A DNA stretch of 51,879 bases from Allosphingosinicella sp. (GCA_030447665.1 JAUJOJ010000008.1:1-51879), one strand, 5' to 3'; positions 25,548 through 34,712 are shown, numbered from the stretch's first letter. The notes: generated from the sequence alone by a model not told the origin. Numbers and translations: made by a program.

Positions 25548-26522
25548 ATGGCTGACGTTCGCATCACATTCTCACGGGACCGGGCGGCAGCGGCGGAGCG
25601 CTTGCGGGAAGCGGTGTCTGCTGCAGGCTATGATGTTGCCTTGGCCCAAATTGCGGACGTGGAAGACCTGATCGCAACTGAGGATCGGCTCCAGAGCGCG
25701 ACCGTGCTCATCTGGTCGAGACCGCTCGTAGTGTCAGCACTGCGGCCAGGTTTGCTTCGTAAACTGCGCCAGCAGCGCAAGCTGATCGAAGTCTCCCCCG
25801 ACGGCGTCGGCCCCGACGGTGGGGAGGGAGACAGTCACGTCATCCTGATCTCCGGCTGGCGCGGTCAGCCCTTTCATCCCGGCTGGCAGAGACTCGCGAG
25901 CGAACTCAAGCGCCTGTGCGGAGCTCCCACGGAGGTTCCAGAGGCCAGTAGAGGGTTGGGGCCGGTTGAGGTGCCGGCTGCGCCACAAGTGATGCCGGCC
26001 GAGCCCAATGACAGCAAGGGGCGGTTCCGAATCGCCAAGCCGGCCTTAACATTGTTGGCTGCACTTGGCCTGTTCGGCGCCGGTTTCGCAACGGGGACTT
26101 GGGTCGGACAAGGTCCTTCGTTAACGCAACAGCCGCCAGTAGCTGAGATGCAAAGGGGCGAAGCAAAGCCACCGCGCCTTGCCGCCGATCCAGCGGCCTC
26201 CCCAAATGTTGCAACTGCGCTACCATCGGTTCTGCCGAGATCCTCCGGCTTGGCCGCTTCCGAGCCCGCGCAGGTTGAACCGCGCTCGATCGCTCCATCG
26301 CCAACCGCCGCTCCTGCATCGCCGGCTGCCCGAGAACCTTCGAAAATGCCGTCCCGCAAAGCGAAAAAGGGAAGTGAAACGCGCCTCACCAAAGGCAGCT
26401 CGCCGGTGCGGCGCGAAACGAAGCGCTACTCTCGAAGGAACTCCGAGGTCATGCGCCTTTTCTGTCAAGGCAGTGGTCGCTCAACGCCTCAGTGCAGGAC
26501 CTTCCTTCGCTCAACTCGTTGA
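25548..26522 (+). CDS. TIR-like domain protein with one transmembrane span
   Basis: 324 aa. Residues 1-130 look like a divergent TIR fold: VRITFSRDRAAAAERLREAV, GYDVALAQIADVEDLIATED, then SATVLIWSRPLVVSALRPGL and KLIEVSPDGV. The Glu that catalyses NAD cleavage in active TIR enzymes (WxxxE) has no counterpart. A membrane helix follows (LTLLAALGLFGAGFATGTWV, about 168-190), then a Pro/Ala-rich linker and a basic, Cys-containing C-terminus (FCQGSGRSTPQCRTF). Such TIR-TM proteins occur in sphingomonads; a sensing or defence role is a guess. Confidence 0.6.
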   Translation: MADVRITFSRDRAAAAERLREAVSAAGYDVALAQIADVEDLIATEDRLQSATVLIWSRPLVVSALRPGLLRKLRQQRKLIEVSPDGVGPDGGEGDSHVILISGWRGQPFHPGWQRLASELKRLCGAPTEVPEASRGLGPVEVPAAPQVMPAEPNDSKGRFRIAKPALTLLAALGLFGAGFATGTWVGQGPSLTQQPPVAEMQRGEAKPPRLAADPAASPNVATALPSVLPRSSGLAASEPAQVEPRSIAPSPTAAPASPAAREPSKMPSRKAKKGSETRLTKGSSPVRRETKRYSRRNSEVMRLFCQGSGRSTPQCRTFLRSTR

Positions 26523-26592
26523 CAGCCTCGCTAATCCGGCTGGAGGTCGGCGACGCTGGGAGAGGTTCCAATGTGGCAATTCAGGCCCGGAT

Positions 26593-26666
26593 GCCGGTTT
26601 AGCTCAATGGTAGAGCAGAAGCTTCCCAAGCTTACGACGAGGGTTCGATTCCCTTCACCCGCTCCA
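26593..26666 (+). tRNA. second tRNA-Gly(CCC) copy with damaged acceptor stem
   Basis: From the D arm to CCA it is identical to the gene at 24866, and 20 bases upstream (TGTGGCAATTCAGGCCCGGA) also match. The 5' acceptor strand is GCCGGTT instead of GCGGGTG, leaving mismatches at pairs 3 and 7 against the unchanged CACCCGC. It is probably a degenerate copy; it may still be transcribed. Confidence 0.8.
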
Positions 26667-26703
26667 TTGTGATGCCGCTTCGCTCCCGACGGAAGAGAGT
26701 GGG

Positions 26704-27504
26704 ATGGACATCCTGCTGATCGGGGTCGTCGCCGCGCTCGCCTCGGCACTCACCTTTTTCTCGGGCTTCGGGCTCGGCACTATCCTGCTGGCAGCCTTCA
26801 GCCTGTTCTTCCCCGTTCCGGTCGCGGTCGCGGCGACGGGATTGGTCCATCTGCTGAACAATCTGTTCAAGGGCACCTTGCTCCGCAAGCGGGCGGATTG
26901 GCGGACGGTGCTGACCTTCGGAGCCCCCGCCGTCCCGGCCGCCATGCTTGGCGCTTGGCTGCTTGCGGTCCTTGGGCATACGCCGCGTATGTTCGAATGG
27001 AATGCTTTTGGCGCAAGCTTCGGCCCGACGGGCGCGGGCCTTGCAGTCGGCGCGCTTATGATGATTTTTGCCGTTCTCGAGCTTCAACCACGGTTTTCCG
27101 GGATCCGTGCGCCGGTGCGGCTGATGCCGCTCGGCGGCGCGCTCACAGGCTTCTTCGGCGGCTTGACCGGGCAGCAGGGGGCGCTTCGTTCCATCTTTCT
27201 GCTTCGCGCCGGGCTTGCGCCCGATCGGTTCATCGCGACGGGGGTGATGATCGCGGTCCTGGTCGATCTGTCCCGCCTCTCCACTTATGCCGCCTCTTTC
27301 CAGGCAAGCGGCCTCAACCCGGCCGGACGAGAAGCTTTGCTGATGGGCGTCGGCACGATTTCGGCCGTCGCCGCCACCTTCCTCGCCGCGCGCCGCATCG
27401 AGAAGGTGACCGTCGCGTCCCTCCGCTCTATCGTCGGCGGACTGATGCTGCTGATCGGGGCGGCGCTTGTGGCCGGGCTGCTCGGATCGGGGGCCAGGGC
27501 CTGA
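26704..27504 (+). CDS. TSUP (TauE/SafE) family permease
   Basis: 266 aa with about eight membrane segments, full length for the family. The two characteristic halves begin LLIGVVAALASALTFFSGFG and LMPLGGALTGFFGGLTGQQG, both with the glycine-rich TSUP pattern. Members export sulfite, sulfolactate or related organosulfur anions; the substrate here is unknown and no sulfur gene is adjacent. It starts 38 bases after the second tRNA-Gly copy and ends in the terminator-like element at 27498. Confidence 0.9.
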   Translation: MDILLIGVVAALASALTFFSGFGLGTILLAAFSLFFPVPVAVAATGLVHLLNNLFKGTLLRKRADWRTVLTFGAPAVPAAMLGAWLLAVLGHTPRMFEWNAFGASFGPTGAGLAVGALMMIFAVLELQPRFSGIRAPVRLMPLGGALTGFFGGLTGQQGALRSIFLLRAGLAPDRFIATGVMIAVLVDLSRLSTYAASFQASGLNPAGREALLMGVGTISAVAATFLAARRIEKVTVASLRSIVGGLMLLIGAALVAGLLGSGARA

Positions 27505-27593
27505 TCGGCTGAGGTGGAAGCGCTATGCGCTTCCGCCGAAGGCGTGAAGGGGTTCCCATCGAAGTACTACTTCGATGGGGTCCCAATCAGGCC
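27498..27593 (+). terminator. terminator-like element with two hairpins in its loop
   Basis: Outer stem GGCCTGAT (27498-27505, overlapping the permease stop) pairs with ATCAGGCC (27586-27593), followed by GTTTTC. Inside are two 25-base hairpins with 11-base arms: GGTGGAAGCGC/GCGCTTCCGCC (27513-27537) and CCCATCGAAGT/ACTTCGATGGG (27555-27579). Confidence 0.65.
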
Positions 27594-27608
27594 GTTTTCA
27601 TAGTGGTG

Positions 27609-27658
27609 AGACCTTGATTCACGGATCAGGCTGATTCAGCCTGATCCGATCAAGGTCT
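27609..27658. repeat. nested hairpin upstream of the TonB receptor gene
   Basis: Outer arms AGACCTTGAT and ATCAAGGTCT; inside, arms GGATCAGGCTG and CAGCCTGATCC around ATT (27623-27647). It ends two bases before the ribosome site of the receptor gene, so in mRNA it would sit in the 5' leader. Confidence 0.7.
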
Positions 27659-27669
27659 GAGGGGGTGGG

Positions 27670-29622
27670 ATGATTTCGGTAGTTCCGATGCTGCTGCTTG
27701 CCGCTGCGGCGATACCGCCCGAAGAAGACCAGTGGGACACGATCGTCGTCACCGCCCAGCCGCGCCCCGGCCGCGTGCTGCCGCCCGTGAGCGAAGTCGG
27801 CGAGGATCAATTGCTCGAGCGGCAGCCCCGCAGCGCCGCCGAGGCGCTCAAGGGCCTGCCGGGCGTCACCGCCCGCACCAATTCGCGCGGGGAGACGGTC
27901 GCCCGGGTCCGGGGCAGCGAGGAAAGGCAGACCCAAGTCTTCCTGGACGGCGCGCCGCTTGCAGTGCCTTGGGACTCGCGCGTGGATCTCGGGATCATCC
28001 CGGCAGGGCTGATCGGCGCGGTGCGGGTGACCAAGGGAGCCGTCCCGATCGAATATGGCGCCAATGCCGTGGCGGGCGCGATCGACCTCGAGACCCGCTC
28101 CGGCGGGGAGCTCGATTTCCGCGCGGGGGCAAGCATCGGCACGTTGGGGTTCGTGGATGCTTCGGCGGTTGCGACAGTTCCGGTTGGAAATGTCGATCTC
28201 ACCCTGGCGGCATCCGGCCTCACCCGCGATGCCGAGACGGTCGCAAGTCTGTCCGCCGTCCCGTTCAGCCAAGCTCGGAGCAATCGCCGTACGAACACGG
28301 ATGCGAAATCGGGCACCTTGTTCGCCGCCGCTCGCTACGCTGCCGGCCCGGTGACGATTCGCGCTTACCTCCTCCATCTGAAGGCCGAGCGCGGAATTGC
28401 TCCCGAGTCGGACCGCGATCCCGCCGTCGATGCACCCCGCTACTGGCGCTACCCCGATATTGAGCAGACGCAGCTCAGTCTCTCCTCCAACCTCCAACTG
28501 GGGAGCGGAAGCTCGCTACGGCTGGTCGGCTGGAGGCAATGGTTCGAGCAGCGCATCCTGCAATTTCAGGATATCTCCTACACGAGCCTGCGCGCGCGCG
28601 AGGATGACGAGGACGACACGGCGGGAGGCCGCCTGGTCCTCTCCACTCCGCTTGAAGCCCTTGAGCTTCGCATCGTCGGCACGGCGCAGACGAGCCGCCA
28701 TGCGCAAGTGGACACCGCGTTCCCGGGCAATGCTGCCGGGCCGCGCCTGGCCTACCGCCAGAACCTCTACACGCTCGGCGTCGAAGCCGACGCGCCGCTG
28801 GGCGTGGGACGCCTCAGCTTCGGGCTTGCCTACGACCGCTCCGCCAATCCGCTGACCGGAGACAAGCCTGGCCAGCCCGCAACCGGCGCCCTCGCCTTTT
28901 CGGCTGCCTTCCGCGCGCCGCTCGGCGATGGGCTGGCGCTGGCGCTTTCAGGCGGCAGGAGAAATCGCTTCCCGAGCTCGCGCGAATTGTTCGGCGAGGC
29001 GCTGGGGCGTTTCCTGCCGAACCCCGAGCTTCGGCCGGAGCGAGCCTGGCTCGCCGATGCCGAGCTGAAGCTGATCCGGCCGGGGCTGACGCTTTCGCTC
29101 AACCCCTTCCTCACCCGCAGCCAGGACACGATCGGCCAGCGGGTAGTGACGGTGAGCGGACGAAGGCTGCGCCAGCGCTACAATCTCTCCGGATCGCTCA
29201 GCTACGGCATCGACGGCGCCCTCACGGCACGGCTGGTCCCGCAGCTCAACCTCGAACTCAGCGGGACGGTGCTGCGCGCGCGTGCGGATGAAGGCGACAC
29301 GGCGTTTCGCCGGCTGCCGCAGCGCCCCTCCTATGAGGTGATGAGCGCATTCAATTACGAGCCGGGCTCAAGCCTCTCCTTTCGAGCGGAATTCCGGCGG
29401 GTGGGACCCGCCGTGGATCTCAGCCCCGGCGGCCTGCGCGCGCTTCTGCCGGCCGGGAACGAGATCAATCTTCGCACCCGTCTGGGAGTGGCGAGGCTCA
29501 AAAGCGGTGCCCGGCTGTTCCTGACCGGGAGCGTCGACAACCTCACCGACGACGTGATCACGCCGCAGCTCGGCCTGCCGGCCCCTGGCCGAAGCGTCCG
29601 GATCGGCTTCCAACTCGGCTAA
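27670..29622 (+). CDS. TonB-dependent outer-membrane receptor
   Basis: 650 aa. A signal peptide (VVPMLLLAAAAIPPEED) is followed by a TonB-box-like DTIVVTAQPRP, a plug domain (QPRSAAEALKGLPGVTARTN, VFLDGAPLAVPWD, GAVPIEYGANAVAGAIDLET) and a long beta-barrel ending in VRIGFQLG with a terminal Gly where Phe is more usual. GAGGGGGTGGG lies before ATG. Ligand unknown. It is convergent with the BNR protein gene, and a nested hairpin sits in its leader. Confidence 0.93.
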   Translation: MISVVPMLLLAAAAIPPEEDQWDTIVVTAQPRPGRVLPPVSEVGEDQLLERQPRSAAEALKGLPGVTARTNSRGETVARVRGSEERQTQVFLDGAPLAVPWDSRVDLGIIPAGLIGAVRVTKGAVPIEYGANAVAGAIDLETRSGGELDFRAGASIGTLGFVDASAVATVPVGNVDLTLAASGLTRDAETVASLSAVPFSQARSNRRTNTDAKSGTLFAAARYAAGPVTIRAYLLHLKAERGIAPESDRDPAVDAPRYWRYPDIEQTQLSLSSNLQLGSGSSLRLVGWRQWFEQRILQFQDISYTSLRAREDDEDDTAGGRLVLSTPLEALELRIVGTAQTSRHAQVDTAFPGNAAGPRLAYRQNLYTLGVEADAPLGVGRLSFGLAYDRSANPLTGDKPGQPATGALAFSAAFRAPLGDGLALALSGGRRNRFPSSRELFGEALGRFLPNPELRPERAWLADAELKLIRPGLTLSLNPFLTRSQDTIGQRVVTVSGRRLRQRYNLSGSLSYGIDGALTARLVPQLNLELSGTVLRARADEGDTAFRRLPQRPSYEVMSAFNYEPGSSLSFRAEFRRVGPAVDLSPGGLRALLPAGNEINLRTRLGVARLKSGARLFLTGSVDNLTDDVITPQLGLPAPGRSVRIGFQLG

Positions 29623-29624
29623 CG

Positions 29625-32600
29625 TCAGCGCTTGCGGGCGTTGATCCGGATGTCCCTCAAGGGTCCGTAATAGCGCGTGCCGACGAGGCCATTCGCCAGC
29701 GCCGATGCGGGGCCGCCGCGGGCATCGTCGTCGAGCAGCTTGGCAGCGGCGAAGTCGATCGCCGGGAGCCGCTCGCCGATCATCGCCGTGCTCAGCCGCT
29801 GTGCGTCGCCCGCTTTCAACCGGGCAAAGGCGTCCTCCACCTCCTTCAGCTCCCGTTCGAGCGCGTCGACCCGAGCCAGCTGATAGGCCGTCGGAGCCGC
29901 CTCCACTGAAGTGATCGCGCCGTAGATGTTGTCGACATTCTCGCGCAGCCGCTCCTCGCCGGTGATCGCGCCGCCTTCCTTGGTGGCGACGAGCTGCTTG
30001 CGAAGCGCGTCCGCCTGCTCGGAGACGCGCGCGGCGTCCGTCTTCAGCCTCGCCGATGCTCCCTCGCGTTTGGCGACGGCATCGGTTTGGGCGCGCAGCC
30101 CATTGATGTCGGCGTTGAGCCGGCTCATCCGGTTGAACAGCCCTTTGACCCGCTCGGCCGCCGCGAACTGCGCCTGGCGATCCGCCACATTATAGGTAGC
30201 CCTCCGATCGAGCCCGATCGTCAGAGGCATGGTCGTGACCTCACCCGCCTTGGTCAGCCGCACAATATATTGCCCGGGTAAAACGCGCTGCCCTTGAGTG
30301 GAATAGCCGGCCAGCGAGGCGGCTGGCGGGACCTGCGGCGGCTTAGTCCGCATCGACCACACCACCCGGTTCAGCCCCCTGCGCTTTGATGCCGGGAGCT
30401 CGTCGACGACATTTCCCTGCTGATCCAGCACCTCCAGCTTCATCCGGCCAATGACGTGCCGCGCCTTCTGATAATAGCTGATGACGGCGCCCTGCGGTGG
30501 ATTCTCCCCAGAATAGCTCGCATCGCCCTCGGCCCAGCCGCCGTTACCGCGGATTCGCTGCTGGACTTCGCTGCCCTCGATCAGCACCGCATTGGCGGCG
30601 AGCCGCTCCGGCGTCAGCGCCCGAAGCGGGCCGAGATCGTCGACGATCCAGATGCCGCGGCCGTGGGTGGCGAGAACGAGATCGTCCTCCTTGGCCGGCT
30701 GCCAGACGTCGCGCACTGCAACGGCCGGGAAGTTGTTGGGCTTGAACTGCGCCCAGGTCCGCCCGCGGTCGAGCGATGCGAAGAGGCCGAACTCGGTTCC
30801 GGCATAGAGGATGCTCGGATTGGCGCGGTCTTCCCTTACGACATGCGCATAGCCACGGATTCCTTCCGTCCCTGGTCCGGCCAGCTGCTGCCAGGTGCGG
30901 CCATAGTCCGCCGTGCGGTAGAGATAAGGCTGCATGTCGCCATAAGTGTGCCGGTCGACGGCCACATAGGCGACCGCCGGATCATGCCGGCTTGCTTCGA
31001 CCCAGCTGACCCAGCGCCCCTGCGGCGTCTTCAAATTCTTGGAGACGTTGGTCCAGCTTCGGCCGCCGTCGCGGGTCAGCTGGACATTGCCGTCGTCGGT
31101 GCCGACCCAGATCTGACCCGCCGCTTTCAGGCTTTCGGAGATCGAATAGATGGTCGTGTGCATTTCGGCCGCGCTGTTGTCGACCGTGATGCCGCCGGAT
31201 TCCTCCTGCCGCTGCCGCTCCTTGTCGTTGGTGGTGAGATCGGGTGAGATCCGTTCCCACGTCACCCCCTGATCGCGGGTGCGGAACAGATATTGGGAGC
31301 CGATATAGAGGGTGCCACGTTCGTTCGGAGACAGATGGAGCGGCGTGTTCCAGTTGAAGCGGAGCTTCTCCTTGTAGCCGGCCTGCGGCTGGATGTTGCG
31401 GCCCTCGAGGGTCTTGCGGTTGATGCGGGCGACATTGCCGCCCTGGAACTCGGCATAGGCATAATCCGGATCGGCCGGGTCCGAAAAAGCCCAGAAGCCG
31501 TCGCCGCCGTAGAGATTTTCCCACCGGTTGTTGGTGATCCCGCCCGGATATTCCTGGTCGCCTACCCAGGTGCTGTTGTCCTGAAGGCCGCCATAGACCT
31601 GGTAGGGGTCCTTGTCGTCGGCCGAGACGTGGTAGAATTGGCTGATCGGCAAATTGTGCGACTTGTGCCAACGATTGCCGCCGTCATAGCTGGTCCACAG
31701 CCCGCCATCGTCGCCGCCGATGATGTGCTTTGTATTGGTGGGATTGATCCAGATGTCGTGCCAGTCGGCATGGCTGCCGCCGGCCGCGTCGGCAAAGCTC
31801 TTGCCGCCATCGTCGGAGACGATCATGCGCAGGTTCATCTTGAACAGCCGCTTGTCGTTCTTGGGATCGACGACGATCCGGCTGAAGTAGAAGGGCCGCC
31901 AGACCATGTTGCGGCTGCGGTCCCGCTCCTGGAAGGTCTTGCCGCCGTCTTCCGACACATAGAGCGCCGAGCGCACATTCTCGATGAAGGCGTAGACGAT
32001 GTTCGGATTGGACGGCGCATGCACCGCCTCGATCCGTCCCCACGGGCCTTTGGGAAGGCCGGTGCGGTTCTCGGCCGTCAGCGCCGTCCAGGTCCTGCCG
32101 CCGTCGAAGGATTCGCGAAGGCTGCTGCCGGAGGGCGCATCTGGTCCGTTGCCGCCGGAGCGGAAGGTCCAACCCTTGCGGCGGAAGTCCCACATGCCGG
32201 CCAGGAGATGATCGGGATTGGAAGGATCCATGCTGACCGACGAGCAGCCGGTCGAGAGATTGGCTCCTTTGAGGATGTGGCTCCAGGTCCGGCCGCCATC
32301 GCTGGTCTTGTAAAGGCCGCGATCGGCGCTGTCGGACCAAAGCTTGCCGGGCGCGCAGACATAGACGATGTTTCCGTCCTTCGGATGGACGACAATGCGG
32401 ACGATCCGTTCGGTCGTCGGCAAACCCATATTGGTCCAGCTCTCGCCGCCGTCGGTCGACTTGTAGACGCCGTCTCCAACCGAAACCGAGTTGCGCGTCC
32501 AGCTCTCGCCCGTGCCGACCCAGACCACCTCCTTATTGGTGGGGTCGAGCGCGACTGCACCGATCGACTGAACCGGCTGCTTGTCGAAAACAGGACGGAA

Positions 32601-32837
32601 ATTGGTGCCGCCGTCGGTCGACTTCCAGACGCCGCCGGAGGCGGATCCGACAAACAAAGTCACCTTTCCGTCCGGCTCCTGGCGCGCGTCAAGGGCGGCG
32701 ATCCGGCCCGACATGGTGGCTGAACCGATGTTGCGGATGCCGAGCCCTGAAATCGCGGCAGAATCCGCGATGGGGGCAGCATAAGCCGGCAGGGCGGCGG
32801 CCATCGCCGTCGAGAGGAAGAGCATCGTGCGGGTCAT
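29625..32837 (-). CDS. large secreted BNR/Asp-box repeat protein (VPS10/sortilin-like propeller)
   Basis: 1070 aa. ATG 32837 follows AGGGGC and gives a signal peptide (LFLSTAMAAALPAYA, with Ala before API). The first 800 residues hold repeated Asp boxes (STDGGTNF, STDGGESW, TSDGGRTW, SEDGGKTF, SDDGGKSF, SYDGGNRW, TRDGGRSW), predicting one or two beta propellers. The last 250 residues form an immunoglobulin-like segment and a helical tail. The family is often labelled glycosyl hydrolase, but the propeller alone does not prove catalysis. It is four bases downstream of the LolA-like gene, so likely one operon. Confidence 0.9.
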   Translation of the reverse strand: MTRTMLFLSTAMAAALPAYAAPIADSAAISGLGIRNIGSATMSGRIAALDARQEPDGKVTLFVGSASGGVWKSTDGGTNFRPVFDKQPVQSIGAVALDPTNKEVVWVGTGESWTRNSVSVGDGVYKSTDGGESWTNMGLPTTERIVRIVVHPKDGNIVYVCAPGKLWSDSADRGLYKTSDGGRTWSHILKGANLSTGCSSVSMDPSNPDHLLAGMWDFRRKGWTFRSGGNGPDAPSGSSLRESFDGGRTWTALTAENRTGLPKGPWGRIEAVHAPSNPNIVYAFIENVRSALYVSEDGGKTFQERDRSRNMVWRPFYFSRIVVDPKNDKRLFKMNLRMIVSDDGGKSFADAAGGSHADWHDIWINPTNTKHIIGGDDGGLWTSYDGGNRWHKSHNLPISQFYHVSADDKDPYQVYGGLQDNSTWVGDQEYPGGITNNRWENLYGGDGFWAFSDPADPDYAYAEFQGGNVARINRKTLEGRNIQPQAGYKEKLRFNWNTPLHLSPNERGTLYIGSQYLFRTRDQGVTWERISPDLTTNDKERQRQEESGGITVDNSAAEMHTTIYSISESLKAAGQIWVGTDDGNVQLTRDGGRSWTNVSKNLKTPQGRWVSWVEASRHDPAVAYVAVDRHTYGDMQPYLYRTADYGRTWQQLAGPGTEGIRGYAHVVREDRANPSILYAGTEFGLFASLDRGRTWAQFKPNNFPAVAVRDVWQPAKEDDLVLATHGRGIWIVDDLGPLRALTPERLAANAVLIEGSEVQQRIRGNGGWAEGDASYSGENPPQGAVISYYQKARHVIGRMKLEVLDQQGNVVDELPASKRRGLNRVVWSMRTKPPQVPPAASLAGYSTQGQRVLPGQYIVRLTKAGEVTTMPLTIGLDRRATYNVADRQAQFAAAERVKGLFNRMSRLNADINGLRAQTDAVAKREGASARLKTDAARVSEQADALRKQLVATKEGGAITGEERLRENVDNIYGAITSVEAAPTAYQLARVDALERELKEVEDAFARLKAGDAQRLSTAMIGERLPAIDFAAAKLLDDDARGGPASALANGLVGTRYYGPLRDIRINARKR

Positions 32838-32841
32838 CGTG

Positions 32842-33732
32842 TCAGCCCCTGTTCGAGGATTTGGGTTTATCGTCGGGCTTCTTCGGGTCTGACGGCGGCT
32901 GGGCCGGATTGACCGCGTTCGGCACCTTTGGGACCGTCTGCGGCACGGGCGCGGCATCTTCGGCCTGATCGACCGGCGCGGGTTGCGGCGACGAGCTCGG
33001 TGCGGAGGCTCCAGCCGCGCCCGGATCGGCGAAGATCTGGGCATTCACATTGGGATTGGCTTCGGCGGAAGCGATCATGATCCGCGACCGCTGGTTCGGA
33101 TTGCCCTGCCCCCAGCTTTCGATCGACATCGGGAAATAGACGCCGCCGACCTGCTCGTAATCGCCCAGCTCATATTCGTAGATAACCGGCGAGCCGCGAA
33201 GCCGCCGTGTCTCCGTCACCTTGATTTCGAGCATCGTGTCGGGATCGAGCAGATAGACGAACTCGTCGCCGTCGCGCTCGGTCACCTTGAGCTTGTAGGC
33301 ATTGGTGCCGTCGAAATCCTCGCGGCCCAGATAGGAGATCGTGCTGCCGGCCTTTTTCGCATTGTGGAGCGGGCCGCTGAGCAGCGCCGAGTCGGCCAGC
33401 GAGCGCGCCTCGTCGGCCGACATCCGTTCCGAGTCGCGCCGCCCCTGGAACGGATTGACGCGCCATCCGCCCGCCCCGTCATGGGCTTGCATGATGGTCA
33501 GGCCCTGAACGGCCATATCGACCCGCACCAAATCGGACGCGGGACCCCGGGCGCGCGTTTCCTGATAGGTGAGCTCGAAATCGCCGGGAAAGCGAACCTT
33601 GCCGTTGAAGCGCAGCGCCTTCAGCGCTTCCAGCTTCGCAGCCCCGCCCCTCGCAGCTAGATTTTTGGCAACCAGCTCATCGGCTGTCTGGCCGCTGGCC
33701 GGCGATGCCAAAGGCAGCCCGAGCACCAACAT
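32842..33732 (-). CDS. secreted LolA-like (outer-membrane lipoprotein-sorting-like) protein
   Basis: About 296 aa. Signal-like stretch LVLGLPLASPASGQ, then ADELVAKNLAARGGAAKLEA, typical of LolA/LppX-like lipoprotein-carrier folds, with beta-strand rich text to about residue 210 (DFELTYQETRA, YKLKVTERDGDEFVYLLDPD). The last 70 residues are proline-rich and disordered. The start is uncertain: ATG 33732 is used, GTG 33738 and GTG 33834 are in frame. The gene overlaps no other and runs straight into the BNR-repeat gene; the pair is often adjacent. Confidence 0.8.
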   Translation of the reverse strand: MLVLGLPLASPASGQTADELVAKNLAARGGAAKLEALKALRFNGKVRFPGDFELTYQETRARGPASDLVRVDMAVQGLTIMQAHDGAGGWRVNPFQGRRDSERMSADEARSLADSALLSGPLHNAKKAGSTISYLGREDFDGTNAYKLKVTERDGDEFVYLLDPDTMLEIKVTETRRLRGSPVIYEYELGDYEQVGGVYFPMSIESWGQGNPNQRSRIMIASAEANPNVNAQIFADPGAAGASAPSSSPQPAPVDQAEDAAPVPQTVPKVPNAVNPAQPPSDPKKPDDKPKSSNRG

Positions 33733-33862
33733 CGCCACGCCTAAGCGCGAACACTTTCCCCATACCCCATCTCCCGCAGAGTCCCGTTCATCATGATCCT
33801 GCCGGATCAGCAAAGCAAGATGGGTGCGGGCCACGATCTCCAGGGAGACCCGGATCTGGCCG

Positions 33863-33900
33863 GGGCCTGATCGATTGAGGCGGAAGGCGCGATCAGGCCC
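33863..33900. terminator. GGGCCTGATCG hairpin, short form of the 27498 element
   Basis: 11-bp arms GGGCCTGATCG and CGATCAGGCCC around 16 bases that include TGAGGCGGAAG, followed by TTT on the plus strand. The left stem and loop start match the terminator-like element at 27498. It lies between the protease and LolA-like genes, both on the minus strand. Confidence 0.55.
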
Positions 33901-33912
33901 TTTCCACGAGGT

Positions 33913-34712
33913 CTATGGCGCGGCGTCCACGCCTTCTTCGGGCAAATGGCCGATCATGTCCCTGCTGATCACCTGGCCATAGTTCCAGTCCCTGTCGGTC
34001 GCCGAGCCGTGGTTTATCCCGACCGCGCGCGGCCCCGCCCGTGTCATGATGTAGAGCAGCCCGCCCGACGAGCCGGATTCGGTGTCGCAGCTGTGCCTGA
34101 AGACGAGCGGTTCGCCGCGGACCGGCAGCGGCTTGCAGGCGGGCGAGTAGCGCTTCGTCCTCGCGAGGGCTTCGGGCCTGCTGTGATAGCTGACCATGAA
34201 CACGTCCGAGCGGCGGGTGAGCTCACCCGCCTTGGTCGACCGCACGATGATCGGCGACACCGAAAGCGGAGCGGAAGTCGAAGCTTCAGGATCGCCCAAT
34301 CGGGGGTGAGCGGATCGGGCTGCGCCCGCGCGGAAAAGCGCGCGACCGGCTCGGGGGCAACGAGCGAGCCGAACACTCTCCTCCCATCGACCGAGCGCAG
34401 CTCGAAGGCGCAATATTCGATCGCGATGACGGTGGTGCGGCCGGGCATTTGCACCCTGCCATAATGGCCTGCCGCCACCAACGTGGACCGGTTGCCGACC
34501 AAGGTCGCGGTGGTGGAGAAGCGCTCCCCGCTCCCCGGATCCCTGCAGACGAGCCGCCCGACGCCGGAAAATGGCGCCTCCAGCGCCGGCGGGAGCGGAA
34601 CCCGGTCGTCCGCGCCGACGATCCGGGCGAGCGCGGGAAGGTGCGCGACCGATGCAAGGACGCAAAGGGCGATGAGCCTTGAAGCTGCCGCTCTGACCGA
34701 GGAATTTGCCAT
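33913..34712 (-). pseudogene. trypsin-like serine protease, frameshifted
   Basis: Two frames join near 34280. The first (from ATG 34712) gives a signal peptide (ASRLIALCVLASVAHLPALA), then VCRDPGSGERFSTTATLVGN, AAGHYG with the catalytic His, and PDWAILKL with Asp. The second gives SVSPIIVRSTKAGELTRRSD, then SCDTESGSSGGLLY with the Ser, then PRAVGINHGSA and the C-terminus at 33913. All triad residues are present, so the indel is probably an error. The family is secreted chymotrypsin-like proteases with S1 fold; the usual TAAHC is AAGHYG here. Confidence 0.8.

Noticed and set aside
24866..26666. Integrase-driven genomic island
   Set aside because: No integrase or recombinase is encoded between the tRNA copies, and the shared flank extends upstream of the tRNA.
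33738..33834. GTG 33834 as the start of the LolA-like gene
   Set aside because: It gives a 30-residue charged lead before the signal-like stretch; the closer starts fit the family better, though GGAG precedes the GTG.
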